The notes below the pieces were generated by a model that was given only the letters and a program-made list of their open reading frames with translations, did no database searches and was not told where the DNA came from. A stretch of DNA of 64,000 nucleotides, taken from positions 496,001 through 560,000 of the forward strand of contig JARVLF010000006.1 in the NCBI GenBank assembly GCA_030849465.1. Reading direction: 5' to 3'. The translations under genes were made by a program, and so were the position numbers. Shown here piece after piece: positions 26,659 to 36,750 of this stretch. Origin of the DNA: Moesziomyces globuligerus (taxonomy: Eukaryota; Basidiomycota; Ustilaginomycetes; Ustilaginales; Ustilaginaceae). The stretch's first letter is position 1. Every line of letters begins with the position of its first letter.

Positions 26659-28797
26659 ATGGGTGTCAAGGGCTTGACCTCGTTCGTCAAGCAGATCCAG
26701 CATGTCGTATCTGAAGAAGTGACCGTTGCCACCAAGGAAGCGAGGGATGCTGCGAGCTCATCGGCCCCTTCGACCTCTCCTCCCGGGCCTTTGGTCATCG
26801 ACGGGTGGGCGTGGATCTACAGAGCCTATCTGGATCATTTCGTCGAGTCCGTTCGTGGTGGAGACTATGTCGGCTATACCCTGTACGTCCGTCACTTCGT
26901 CAACGCTCTTCGACAAGCGGCGCTCGAACCTATCTTTGTCTTTGACGGTCCCTATCTGCCCCTCAAGATCCCCACCGTTCTGTCTCGACTCGGTGAGACG
27001 GCGTCCAACAACTCGGCCTTCATGCGCTCCTCGTCGCGCTCCAAGCCAGGCTTCCAGGTCTCCATGGGCGTCTTTCCGCCTCTCCTCTACGACTGCACCC
27101 TCGACGCCCTCCGCCTGAGTCAGGTGCAGATCGTCGTCGAGCAGATCGAAGCCGACAGCGCAGTGGCAGAGCTAGCTGATAGGATGGGCGGCTGGGCGGT
27201 CAGCAACGACTCAGACTTCTTCATCCTCTGCGCCCGAGGATCCCAATGTCGAGGCTACGTTCCCATCGACTCTCTTGCGTATCTCGTCCAGCCTCCGTCC
27301 AAGCAAGAAGACAAGGACCAAAATGCAGCTCCGACTGCTTCGAGTGATCCATTCGAAGACGATGGATTTGCGCCCGTCGGAAAAGGTGGCAAGGCAAAGG
27401 GCCGCCGTGGTGCCAAGGTGGCCGAACCGATTCAGACGCAGAGTCAGAGCCTCGGGCGACCTCCGCTGAGTGCCGCAGACGGTGTGCTGACCGGGATTCG
27501 CTTCACATCGTACTCCTCGGTCAAAGTCGCGGCCGCACTCGGCATTCCACCTTCCATGCTGCCCCTGCTTGCAGCGCTGGTGGGCAACGACTACACCGCC
27601 AGCATACAAAGGCGCATCCTCGACCCCGCGCTGCCCTACGGACCCCAACGCATCACCTTCATTGCGAACGCCATCAAGACCGAGACGCTGCGCATGGCTT
27701 CCACAGGCAACCGCACTCCCGGCCTCCGATCGGGTGCTGCAACGCCTTCTGCCTCCCGCAACGGCCTGGGTCGAAGTGGGGCAGGCTGGGGAGCGCTCTC
27801 TGCCCGCGGTGGCGGCTCTGCCATGACGTCGGCCACAGCTACACCCGTTGGAGACGCCATGCATCCCAAACTCGACGAGGCACTGGCGGCTCTGGCGCTC
27901 AACGATCCTGTGAGGTTCATGGTGCAGAGTGTGATCGAGCGCATTTTGGCTGGCGTCGCCCAGCACACCCGCGAGGCGTATGTGACCTCGGGTGAGCAAG
28001 AGCAGCTCGTCGACGCTGTCATCGACTCGGTGGCAACCTACTCGCTGCTCAGCGACGCAACTGCCGTGCATCGCTCTACCCCCGGCAACGAGTTCTTCGC
28101 CGTGGGCCAGGGCGACAACGTCAAGCCGGCGTTCAGGAAGGGGATCCAGAAGTATCGCAAAGCATACGACGAGGGCCACTTTGACCGGGCGCTCGTCGAG
28201 TCGCTCACGCAGCGCATCTGCACCAACCGCCAGGCTCCCGAGGACCCGGATCAGAAGTCGATCCAATCGACGCATGCCCGCGACGTGCGCAGCTGCGCCT
28301 TCTCCACGCTTTTCGCAAGCTGGGGCATGGGCTGGGCACGCGAAACTCTCGAGGAGCCGCTGCCCGCTACGGAAAACGACGCAGACGACGACGAAATCGA
28401 CGGCGCTCACTCCGGTGCCATCCCGATCCTTGCTGGCCCCGGGCCGAACAAGGTGAATTGGGAAGAGGAGGGAGATCCTGACGAGCTCATCCCCGTGCAG
28501 ACGCCGCCCTCGTCGTTCGGAAGCTCCATGTACCAGGACGATGGCGAGGACGAGGATGACGAGGACGAGGATGAGGTGCAGTCTCGGCCAGGATCCGCAG
28601 CTGGACTCGTCGGAGACGAGGAGAGTATGTACGGGGTCAAGCCGCCGCCGGCAGTGTCGGACTACAGCCGAAAGGGTGACCGCTATGTCGCTGAGCTCTT
28701 ACCGATCCTCAGCCTCGATGCACTCGTTGCCAAACAGCGTGAGGAGCTCCGCATCGAGCCACCGCAAGCTCTTCGAAAGTATCTGCGTGCTCAGTAG
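26659..28797 (+). CDS. Asteroid/ASTE1-family XPG-like nuclease-fold protein
   Basis: A 712-residue protein with the asteroid arrangement of XPG/FEN1 nuclease domains. Seen: the N-terminal start MGVKGLTSFVKQI typical of XPG-N, LVIDGWAWIYRAYLD, and PIFVFDGPYLPLK; then an XPG-I-like block with VEQIEADSAVAELADRMGGWAVSNDSDFFIL at about residues 155-190, followed by YVPIDSLAYL. The acidic residues expected for two-metal catalysis are at least partly present (DG, EAD, DSD). The rest is a long helical region with low-complexity inserts and an Asp/Glu run near residue 635-645. In animals ASTE1 acts as a shieldin-linked 3'-flap nuclease; activity of the fungal form is unknown. Start chosen at MGVKGL because the Gly after Met is catalytic in this superfamily. 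Confidence 0.85.
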   Translation: MGVKGLTSFVKQIQHVVSEEVTVATKEARDAASSSAPSTSPPGPLVIDGWAWIYRAYLDHFVESVRGGDYVGYTLYVRHFVNALRQAALEPIFVFDGPYLPLKIPTVLSRLGETASNNSAFMRSSSRSKPGFQVSMGVFPPLLYDCTLDALRLSQVQIVVEQIEADSAVAELADRMGGWAVSNDSDFFILCARGSQCRGYVPIDSLAYLVQPPSKQEDKDQNAAPTASSDPFEDDGFAPVGKGGKAKGRRGAKVAEPIQTQSQSLGRPPLSAADGVLTGIRFTSYSSVKVAAALGIPPSMLPLLAALVGNDYTASIQRRILDPALPYGPQRITFIANAIKTETLRMASTGNRTPGLRSGAATPSASRNGLGRSGAGWGALSARGGGSAMTSATATPVGDAMHPKLDEALAALALNDPVRFMVQSVIERILAGVAQHTREAYVTSGEQEQLVDAVIDSVATYSLLSDATAVHRSTPGNEFFAVGQGDNVKPAFRKGIQKYRKAYDEGHFDRALVESLTQRICTNRQAPEDPDQKSIQSTHARDVRSCAFSTLFASWGMGWARETLEEPLPATENDADDDEIDGAHSGAIPILAGPGPNKVNWEEEGDPDELIPVQTPPSSFGSSMYQDDGEDEDDEDEDEVQSRPGSAAGLVGDEESMYGVKPPPAVSDYSRKGDRYVAELLPILSLDALVAKQREELRIEPPQALRKYLRAQ

Positions 28798-29160
28798 ACA
28801 GTATTGATCAATACGAAACCGTTCATGCCCTCACGCAGAAGACACATGATGGCATTCTTCGAAGGAGCGACTGCCGCAATGAGGACAGGTGGCGTGTGGA
28901 AAAGTCTCTTTCTGTTAGCCCGTGTCCTCGCACAGAGTCCACCCCTGAAAAAAAACCAATGCCACGTCAGATCGGCGACTCCGCTCTCCTTTCTCAGCCT
29001 CGACCGGTCGGCCGATGGCGGTGCGAAGAGCGACGCGGCGGTGTTGGGTGCGCGTTCGGTCCACCAGATCTTCCAGAGCGCCAGCCGCTGCTCCACTCGC
29101 CACCATCACTGTGCCAAGCGATTCATCCTTGGCCATCTTTCATACGACAAAGCAAGCAAG
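28798..29160. promoter_or_regulatory. PDI promoter with UPR-like element
   Basis: 363 bp. At 28956-28969 it holds CCAAT, one base, then CCACGTCA. CCACGTCA is the reverse complement of the fungal/animal UPRE core TGACGTGG, and CCAAT next to CCACG resembles ER stress elements. About 190 bp upstream of the PDI start. Binding by the Hac1/Cib1 bZIP factor is inference. Confidence 0.6.
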
Positions 29161-30345
29161 ATGAGGCTTCTTTCACTGACCCTGGCCCTGCTGGTGCTGG
29201 TCGCCACTGCGCTCGCCAGCAACGTGCTCGACCTCACCGCCACAAAGGACTTCAACAAGCACATCGGCAAGTCCCAAGGCGTGCTCGTCAAGTACTATGC
29301 CCCCTGGTGCGGACACTGCAAGAACCTTGCGCCTATCTACGAAAAGGTCGCTGATGCATTCGCCCATCAAAAGGACACCGTCCTGATCGCCAAGGTGGAT
29401 GCGGACAAGAACAAGGATCTCGGCCAGAAGGCGGGCATTCGTGGCTTCCCCACGCTCAAGTGGTACCCTGCTGGCTCGACCGAGGCCGAGGAGTTCAACT
29501 CGGGCCGTGATCTCGATAGCATCGCCAAGCTCGTCACCGAGAAGAGCGGCAAGAAGAGCACGGTCAAGCCGCCCGCGCCGCCTGCTGCCGAGCAGCTCAC
29601 CAACCGCAACTTTGACCAGATCGTCCTCAACGAGGGCAAGGACGTGCTCGTCGAGTTCTACGCTCCTTGGTGCGGACACTGCAAGAACCTCAACCCCATC
29701 TACCAGCAGGTTGCACAGGACTTCTCTGGCGACGACGACTGCGTCGTGGCTCAGATGGACGCCGACCAGGAGTCGAACAAGGCCATCGCGCAGCGCTACG
29801 GCGTCTCCTCCTACCCTACCCTCATGTTCTTCCCCAAGGGCGACAAGAGCAACCCGGTTCCCTACAACGGCGGTCGAGGCGAGGAGGACTTCCTCAAGTT
29901 CCTCAACGAGAAGTGCCAGACGTGGCGAACCAAGGGCGGTCTGCTCTCGGATCTCGCCGGTAGGATGCCCACGCTCGACGGCTTCGCCGCCCGCTGGTAC
30001 ACCTCGTCTGCGGACAGAAAGAGCTCCATCTACTCTGAATTCATCGAGTATGTCCAGACGATGAAGGCGAGTCCCAAGACGGACAAGAAGAAGACCGAGG
30101 CCGCCGACTACTACCTCCGCGTGCTCGAAAAGGCCAACCAGAGCGCCGGCTACATCGAGAAGGAGACCAAGCGTCTCAGCAGCATCCTCAAGAAGCACGC
30201 CGAGGGCACCAGCCAGCTCGCTGGCAAGAAGGTCGACGAGCTCACCAAGAAAAAGAACGTCCTCCTCGCCTTTGTCAACGAGCGCATCGCTGCTCAGGCT
30301 GAAAAGCAGAAGAAGGAGGCCGAGTCCCGTAAGGAGGAACTGTAA
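29161..30345 (+). CDS. Protein disulfide isomerase, P5/TigA type with ERp29-like C-domain
   Basis: A 394-residue ER oxidoreductase that forms and rearranges disulfides. Seen: signal peptide 1-19 (MRLLSLTLALLVLVATALA), two thioredoxin domains each with APWCGHCKNL (CGHC at about 52 and 171), and cis-Pro loops GFPTL and SYPTL. A C-terminal all-helical domain (about 265-375, with RWYTSSADRKSSIYSEF and YYLRVLEKANQSAGYIEKE) corresponds to the ERp29 C fold found in fungal TigA and plant PDIL2 proteins. The last four residues are KEEL, a plausible variant of the KDEL/HDEL retrieval signal. The start is the ATG that gives the signal peptide; the open frame extends upstream only through promoter sequence. 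Probable partner of ERV2, encoded 5 kb to the left. Confidence 0.95.
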   Translation: MRLLSLTLALLVLVATALASNVLDLTATKDFNKHIGKSQGVLVKYYAPWCGHCKNLAPIYEKVADAFAHQKDTVLIAKVDADKNKDLGQKAGIRGFPTLKWYPAGSTEAEEFNSGRDLDSIAKLVTEKSGKKSTVKPPAPPAAEQLTNRNFDQIVLNEGKDVLVEFYAPWCGHCKNLNPIYQQVAQDFSGDDDCVVAQMDADQESNKAIAQRYGVSSYPTLMFFPKGDKSNPVPYNGGRGEEDFLKFLNEKCQTWRTKGGLLSDLAGRMPTLDGFAARWYTSSADRKSSIYSEFIEYVQTMKASPKTDKKKTEAADYYLRVLEKANQSAGYIEKETKRLSSILKKHAEGTSQLAGKKVDELTKKKNVLLAFVNERIAAQAEKQKKEAESRKEEL

Positions 30346-30785
30346 AAGAGATGCCGATCGTCGCAAAGCTCTACTGCTCGATTCACCTCAAAGCCCGACA
30401 GCTGCTGTCTCCTTCAGTGCTGAGCCTGCAAATATGGAATAGGAAGACCAGCACTGGGTAGACAGAGAATCATGTTTGGCCCGGTTAAATTTTGTGGTGC
30501 GGGTGAGTGAGCAGCATGAGGCAGGAAAGGGTTTGAAGGCACCGCCAGGGCGGACGTGTCTTCTTGGCGAGTGGTGCCGTTTCCTCCACATGTCACAGGC
30601 CTGGATCGTGGACCCGTGAAAAAGTGGCCCAACCGCGTCGTGCGGATCGGACGGCCGCTGATTGTACGACCCCTCCTCCATCCATTCCGCCGTCGAGCAT
30701 CTTTGCTGCATCTTCGCCACCTCTCTGGCTCGCGAGCGTACCGCGTCCCGCATATAGGCCTAAGTCCATCTTTGTTGCAAGGGCC
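30346..30785. other. Intergenic, PDI 3' end to NCA2
   Basis: 440 bp. The NCA2 reading frame is open leftward through the last 220 bp of this spacer but contains no ATG before 30786, so I treat it as leader. No other feature is visible. Confidence 0.45.
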
Positions 30786-33062
30786 ATGACGTACTCATCG
30801 GACGTGTACGGCCGCCTCGGCTCGGAGCTCGAGATCTACGACTCTCTGCTGTCGGCCACAAACACGCCAGTGGAAGAAGAGGAGCATGCTGCCATCAAGA
30901 CTAGCTCTTCGAAAGAGGAAGTTCAAACCAAAGAGTCAAGCGAAGACCGCAAGAAGCCAATTCAGGAGATCCTGTCGTCCATCCGCCCATCGGATGCTTC
31001 TTCCAGCCTGCCATCCCGAAAGACACTGGTCAGTCTGCTTGACAAGCTCGACAGCTTCGCGCAAGAGCAAGAAGGAAGCAGCATCCCCCACATCGAAGAA
31101 CTCAAGGTCGCTGCGCTGTCCCGTCTGGTCGTAGCAACCTATGCGGCTGCGCTGGACACGCTTCTGCAGGATGCGAGCAAGCTGGAGGACGAGACGTGGT
31201 ACTGGACCGACATCGAGGAGTCCATGCGCAAGACGGTCTCTTACTTGATCCAGACCCTTCCTGTACGCCTGTTTAACGTCTCAAAGGAGGTTCTGGAGCT
31301 TGCTGCTGGCACAGCGACTAACACGCTCAAGAACTCAATCGATTCGGTCGGCGCAGACAGTGGAACCTCGAAAGCCGACAGGCGCACCGATCTTTCGGCC
31401 AAGGCGAAGAGCCTCGACCGAGGAACAGTCCGTGCCGCACTTCGCAGTGTACTCGACACGCCGAATCTGGTCACGTCGATGCTCTTCCCATACACGTTCC
31501 GCATGGAAAAGAGCATCACCCTAGAGACCGTCCGCGCGGAACAGGAGACTCAGCAACGCAAGTTCGCCACGCTGCGGACCCAACTGAGTGCCAGCAGCGT
31601 GGCAGACACACGACTTGCCTCTGAAGCGAAGACGAGCAAGAAGCAGCGTGGAAGAGCGCTGCGGGCTACGATGTTGACCCTGACACCGACCTACCTCGCC
31701 CGACACGAGGCCAAGTGCAAGCGTCGCGGCCTCGTCAACGAACGTGATCGACTTGCACAGAAGCTAGGTCGCCTTGCTCTGGAGCATCAAGAGCTCGCGG
31801 AGCAAGCACAGCAGCTCAGCACCTCGTCCTCAAGCTCCGTTCCAGCGAACCAGGTCGTGCTCGGGCATCTGAACGCCAAGCTCAAGGTTCTCGTTGACAG
31901 TTTCACATCGAGTGAAGCGACCGAGAGTTCGACCTCTGACACAAGCACTGGAAGCAAGGACATCAAGATCGACATGGATGCTAGCCTGACACCAGGATCC
32001 ACCCTGAGCACACTCCGCCTGCTGCTCAAGGAAGGGTTCGAAAAACAGGAAGAGCGCACACGGCTCGTCCTGTCGCCCGAGGTGTTTGGCCAGCCTTCGA
32101 GCTTGGTGCAGCGCTGGCCCAAGCTGGTCTTGTATCCTGTCGGACTGCTGCTGCTTGCCAGGTATCTGACGAACAACTGGAACGGGATTGAGGCCAAGCT
32201 CAAGGAGACGCAAGAAACGGTACGAAGCTTCCTGATCGGCTGGGTGTGGGAGCCGTGCGTTGGTCTGCTCGACACCATTCGACACGGCAACGAAGGCAGC
32301 GTAATCGTCTCGCGCGAGTCGCTCGCCTCGGACCTGCAGTCGCTGGAGAGGATGGTGACCGACTTTTCCCGGGACAAGTACGGCACGACGGGCCCGGAGC
32401 TGGACGCAATTGCGGCGCGAGTTCGTGAGGGCGACCTGACACAGGTGCTCAAGGTGTACGAGTCCGAGTTGAAGAGCCCGGTCAAGGCGATGATGAGCGG
32501 ATCTCTGATCCGCTCGCTGCTCATCCAGGTGCAGAAGGCTAAAGTCGACATCGCGGTTGCCATGACGGGAATCGATAAGCTGCTCAAGAGCCAGCAATTG
32601 CTGTTTGGCGCCGTGGGCATTGCGCCGGCTCTGGGTATCCTTTACATCTCGCAGAGCTACCTTCGGTCCAAGGTCTTTTCTCTGAGCGTCCAGCGGTCCG
32701 AGTCGTCCGGCCGCGGCTATCAGATGCGTGCGTGGGAAGCCATGCGTCGCGTGGATCGCCTCTTGTCTTCGCCACCCAGGGATGGAACGAATGCCGGCAA
32801 GAAGCGAGAACATCAGGCTGGGCAGGAGAAAGAAAGCAGGGACGATCTCACGCAGGGATTGCTGTTGCTGGATCTGTCGACGCTGCGTTCGGCCTCGGGA
32901 CCGCTGCTCATGTCCCTTTCGCGCGGCAAGAAGGCTGCAGCGCGTCGCTTGCAGCGACAGTTCCTTCAGGACATCCGCGACCTCGAGTCAGGCGAGCACA
33001 GTGCGGTGGAACGCATGTGGAGGAGCTGGGGCGGTTCCGTCCTGCGCTTGCCCGCATCCTAG
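30786..33062 (+). CDS. NCA2: Nuclear control of ATPase protein 2 (Nca2), mitochondrial outer membrane
   Basis: A 758-residue NCA2-family protein. In yeast Nca2 with Nca3 influences expression of mitochondrial ATP6/ATP8 mRNA, and the family has mitochondrial membrane topology. Seen: an N-terminal helical region rich in Ser/Glu, a DNLVTSMLFPYTF-like segment around residue 230, Arg/Gln-rich coiled coil at about 245-365, then the conserved C-terminal half with WPKLVLYPVGLLLLARYL (transmembrane, about 441-458), IGWVWEPCVGLLDTIRHGNEGSVIVSRESLASDLQSLERMV, and a second membrane segment LLFGAVGIAPALGILYI at about 604-620. The ending (LRSASGPLLMSLSRGKKAAARRLQRQFLQDIRDLE) is strongly family-like. Intronless. 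Exact role in this organism is inferred from homology only. Confidence 0.9.
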   Translation: MTYSSDVYGRLGSELEIYDSLLSATNTPVEEEEHAAIKTSSSKEEVQTKESSEDRKKPIQEILSSIRPSDASSSLPSRKTLVSLLDKLDSFAQEQEGSSIPHIEELKVAALSRLVVATYAAALDTLLQDASKLEDETWYWTDIEESMRKTVSYLIQTLPVRLFNVSKEVLELAAGTATNTLKNSIDSVGADSGTSKADRRTDLSAKAKSLDRGTVRAALRSVLDTPNLVTSMLFPYTFRMEKSITLETVRAEQETQQRKFATLRTQLSASSVADTRLASEAKTSKKQRGRALRATMLTLTPTYLARHEAKCKRRGLVNERDRLAQKLGRLALEHQELAEQAQQLSTSSSSSVPANQVVLGHLNAKLKVLVDSFTSSEATESSTSDTSTGSKDIKIDMDASLTPGSTLSTLRLLLKEGFEKQEERTRLVLSPEVFGQPSSLVQRWPKLVLYPVGLLLLARYLTNNWNGIEAKLKETQETVRSFLIGWVWEPCVGLLDTIRHGNEGSVIVSRESLASDLQSLERMVTDFSRDKYGTTGPELDAIAARVREGDLTQVLKVYESELKSPVKAMMSGSLIRSLLIQVQKAKVDIAVAMTGIDKLLKSQQLLFGAVGIAPALGILYISQSYLRSKVFSLSVQRSESSGRGYQMRAWEAMRRVDRLLSSPPRDGTNAGKKREHQAGQEKESRDDLTQGLLLLDLSTLRSASGPLLMSLSRGKKAAARRLQRQFLQDIRDLESGEHSAVERMWRSWGGSVLRLPAS

Positions 33063-33910
33063 ACAAACGCCAAGCTCACTCTGATACGCGGAGTGCGAAC
33101 AAGGAGGCACTCAGTATCATTGCACGAGCGACACACTTGACTGATGAAATCCGACACATACAATACCTCTCCCGACAGACACAGTGAGGATGGATGGTTA
33201 CAGGCCCGGCAAACCCGGCGGCGTGTTTCTCGCGCCGAGGACACATCATGAACGAGATTCAGCGGCGATGAACGACGCATTGGGTGAGAAGAATGGCCGA
33301 GCTTCGCTCTCACGTTGGGATGCGATTCATTTGCGCTGGGAAAGTTGCCACGGATGTTGCGTCCTGGCTCTGGTGGGGCCTACATCTATGAAGTCATTAG
33401 CAAAGGGAAGGGCAACCAACACGTCGTCGGGATTCTTCGCGCGGGTCGTTGGAACGACGAGGTTGACAACGGTCAACCCCCCACGACACCGCTACTTTCG
33501 AACGGCAGTCACCGGCGGGGTATGGGCATTTTGTGCAGCACCGCTCAATAGGTCCGCTGCAAGATGTGATTGCGCCTCGAAGTTGAGGTCCCCATCTAAT
33601 CAACGATGCATTGTGGGGTTCACCGCGGGAAGGGTTGCGTCGAGCAAGCGCGGTCAGCCGACGCACATTGCAGAAAGTCTGCTTGGCATTCACATAACCG
33701 AGCAAGCATTGCACGACGGCTTGTTTGGAGGTCTGAGATCCTCTTCTGGCGGATAGGCACGTGAGGGCTTCCCGTGCTTGCTTCTATCGGCAAGATCGGT
33801 GAAAAGGTGAAAAGGCAGGACTAAGGTGGAGTCACACCATCTCGGCCAGTTTCACGGCCCATTCAAGGTACGATAACGTGACGCTGGCATGGCTCTCGGG
33901 GCATTTTTGC

Positions 33911-33942
33911 TGCTTTTCCCTGCTTTTCCCTGCTTTTTTTTT
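33911..33942 (+). repeat. Tandem TGCTTTTCCC repeat
   Basis: Two perfect 10-bp units at 33911-33920 and 33921-33930 and a third degenerate unit that becomes a T run. The preceding TTTTTGC is a partial unit. Confidence 0.7.
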
Positions 33943-34673
33943 GCGCGTGGCCACGCGCTCGGCAAGAGACAGATATCGTTCAGCTTGGCTCGGCTGCGGA
34001 CATGCGGTTCAATACCAAACGGTACCCGCTGTCGAACCCGAGCAAAAAAAAATCTCAGCCCTCGACGGGAAAATGCCGAAACTTTTTCTTTATCCATGGA
34101 AGCTCAGCTGCCTCGTTGTGCCGGCCAGAGAGCCCGAATTTGCTCCCTGGCTTTGACGGCTATCGGCAGCTCTCGTCTGGTGGAGTCACCCCGGTTATCA
34201 TGACATTGCAGCTTGCAACTACTGTACGCTTGACTGCCGCCTTGCAGACCGTCTCGGATCATCTGCGTGGCCCTTGCCGGACGTGCATGTTTGCCACGCT
34301 CATGCCACATAAACTGAGAGCGTAGCTTTGTCCTTCCCAGTCCCACTCGATCCTCCTTCCCTTCCTACATCATCACTTCGTGGAAGCGCTCCTTCATCAG
34401 TTTCGCCCCTTCATCATCGTCCTTCGCACGCAACCGTCCACAGAGTCTGCGCCTAACAACGCCCTACCCTTTCCTCTTCCCGACGCCAACTGGACAACTT
34501 CATCATCTTCCCGCTGACTCTGTAGACGCATAGAAGTCCGACGCCCCCTAGATCGGTACTGGTCCAGCTGAAGGAAACGTTTCGAGGCAACCGATCTAGC
34601 CACATCACACAATCACCCCAGCTCACACCTTCCCCTGATTGGATCGACCATCCCTGCACCCCGGCCCGACAAG

Positions 34674-34682
34674 TATATATAT
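34674..34682 (+). promoter_or_regulatory. TATA box of the aminotransferase gene
   Basis: TATATATAT about 103 bp upstream of the start codon at 34785, in an otherwise GC-rich region. Confidence 0.55.
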
Positions 34683-34784
34683 TTGGCTTGGCACGAAGGC
34701 CAGAAGCAGACAAGGCACCAGTTCCTACGCTTCCCTCACAACAATAGATTCCCCACCTTGATCTCGCCCTACGACCGTTCGCCA

Positions 34785-36296
34785 ATGTCGCCCACCGCCC
34801 AAGTCGTAAACGCCAATCCTGACCCGCAGTTTGGGGACAAGGTTGGCGATCTCAGCGCTGGCCCGGAGACCGTCACTAAGGCTAGCCGAGTCGACCCCGC
34901 GCGATTCCTAAGCCAGGCTTCGCATGACCGACCAGCCTCGGCGATCCGTGCCCTCTTCCCCGCCGAATTCATCCCCGGCATGCTCTCGCTCCTGGCTGGC
35001 AAGCCCAACCCGGAGACCTTCCCGTTCGAGAGCCTCAGCGTCAACATCAAGCCAGAGGCCGAGGCCGGCCCCACTCAGCTCACCATCGAGGGAGACGAAC
35101 TGGTGACAGCACTTCAGTACGGAGCTACCGCCGGTATTCCCAAGCTCGTGCAGTGGATCACGCAGCTCCAGACCCACATGCACAAGCGCGAGGTCGTCAC
35201 ACCCGGATCGAAGCTCGACGGCGTCGCGGGCAGGACGCCCTGGCGTGTGACTACCGGCAACGGATCGCAGGACCTGCTCAACAAGACGTTCGATGCTTTG
35301 CTCAACCCCGGCGACGTCATCCTCGTCGAGAATCCCGCGTACACGGGCATCCTGCCCTCGCTCGTCATGCTCAAAGCCAGGATCGTTCCTGTGGACAGCG
35401 ACGACCAAGGCATGATGTCGAGCAGGCTCGCCGAGATTCTCGGCAACTGGGACTCGGACCCGAAGACCGCCGGCCTGCCGAGACCCAAGTGTCTGTACAC
35501 CACTCCCACTGGCGCCAACCCAGCTGGTACCACCGCTTCCGACGATCGCAAGCGTCAGATTCTTGCCCTCGCTCGCCAGTACGACTTCATCGTCCTCGAA
35601 GACGACCCATACTACTACCTACACTTCGAAGGCTTGGACCAGGATGCGGCCACGAGGCCACGAGGCAAGAGCTACTGGGGCCTGGAAGAGGAGCACCGCG
35701 AGCGATGGGGCACGGGCCGTGTGGTGCGCTTCGAGAGCTTCTCCAAGATCCTCGCAGCAGGTCTGCGACTTGGCTACGCGACGGGTCCGAACGAGATCCT
35801 CGACGCCGTCGACGCCAACACCGCCATGTCGAACCTGCAGCCGTCGGGCGTGCCCGGCGTGATGGCCTACAAGCTTCTCAACCACTGGGGGATTCCAGGC
35901 TTCCTTCGACACGTGGATGGTGTTGCACGATACTATGCCAAGCGCCGCGACAACTTTGAAGCAAAGGCGCGCCAGGTCCTCGGTGAGGCCGGCGTCGCGC
36001 AATGGGTTACGCCTGTGGCCGGCATGTTCCTGTGGCTCAAGCTCAACCTGCCGAGCGCGGGGCCGAACGAGCCCGAGGGCGACAGCTTTGCGCTCATCTC
36101 GGACAAGGCCAAGAAGGCGGGCGTGCTGGCCGTGCCCGGCGTCGCTTTCATCCCAGATGGCAGCACCACGTGCTATGTCCGCACGAGCTTCAGCATCATT
36201 GATGAAAACGATGTAGAGGAGGCCTTCCGCAGGCTGCGCGACGTGGTCCTCGACGCGTGGCGCGAGGCGGGTGTCCCCATGCGTGCCATCGCTTGA
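34785..36296 (+). CDS. Aromatic/alpha-aminoadipate-type aminotransferase (class I/II, PLP)
   Basis: A 503-residue fold-type I aminotransferase resembling Aro8/kynurenine aminotransferase II enzymes, which transaminate Phe, Tyr, Trp or aminoadipate with 2-oxo acids. Seen: an N-terminal segment with FPFESL, GNGSQDLLNKTFDALLNPGDVILVENPAYTG (PLP phosphate and ring region), TTPTGANPAG, LEDDPYYYLHF with the PLP-pairing Asp, and the Schiff-base Lys in FESFSKILAAGLRLGY at about residue 320. Then TPVAGMFLWLKL and a closing RTSFSI with the carboxylate-binding Arg. No targeting signal. In smut fungi a Trp aminotransferase of this class starts pigment and indole-acetate synthesis; whether this is that paralogue cannot be told. 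The start is the first ATG after the TATA box. Confidence 0.9.
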   Translation: MSPTAQVVNANPDPQFGDKVGDLSAGPETVTKASRVDPARFLSQASHDRPASAIRALFPAEFIPGMLSLLAGKPNPETFPFESLSVNIKPEAEAGPTQLTIEGDELVTALQYGATAGIPKLVQWITQLQTHMHKREVVTPGSKLDGVAGRTPWRVTTGNGSQDLLNKTFDALLNPGDVILVENPAYTGILPSLVMLKARIVPVDSDDQGMMSSRLAEILGNWDSDPKTAGLPRPKCLYTTPTGANPAGTTASDDRKRQILALARQYDFIVLEDDPYYYLHFEGLDQDAATRPRGKSYWGLEEEHRERWGTGRVVRFESFSKILAAGLRLGYATGPNEILDAVDANTAMSNLQPSGVPGVMAYKLLNHWGIPGFLRHVDGVARYYAKRRDNFEAKARQVLGEAGVAQWVTPVAGMFLWLKLNLPSAGPNEPEGDSFALISDKAKKAGVLAVPGVAFIPDGSTTCYVRTSFSIIDENDVEEAFRRLRDVVLDAWREAGVPMRAIA

Positions 36297-36750
36297 TTGC
36301 GCCCCCACGTCTCAACCTCGGGCGCACGACTGTGGCCTTGCATCTTCTTAGCATAATCTATTCCCCGTTTTGATATACAAGTCATCTATTCGCGCCTCTC
36401 TCTGAACCCTCGTGTCTGCCTATCCTGACCCGGTGTGTTGGGCGGTGGACGGTCTCATCCGGTCAGCGAACCCTGGGAGAGCGAGTGAATAGCCTAGGGA
36501 CTGGACCCTGTGAGCTGAAAGCGAGCCGATTGCGAGCGCCGATCCGTCAGAAGGCAGATGGGCGCAGGTGACGGACGGATGCCTGGAGCCCGGAGCGAGG
36601 CTGAGGGTATTCCGGTCGATGGCTGGGGATTGCGAGCGCATGATGCTGTGATGCTGTGTGGGATTTGCCGGGATCGGAGCTCGAAGCTGATTTTCAAACT
36701 GGCCCACGGCGAGGCTAAGCGTAAAATAGGAACATTTTCCACACGGCCTT

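Larger units (their letters stand above)
33063..34784. other. Long intergenic region upstream of the aminotransferase
   Basis: 1722 bp. It contains a T-rich tandem repeat (33911-33942), a pyrimidine-rich leader (about 34330-34520) and a TATA box (34674-34682) for the aminotransferase. A 190-codon + strand frame at 33184-33756 lacks any recognisable domain. No gene is supported. Confidence 0.45.

Noticed and set aside
33184..33756. A 190-codon frame in the spacer before the aminotransferase
   Set aside because: No domain, no codon bias like neighbouring genes, and other frames there are equally open.
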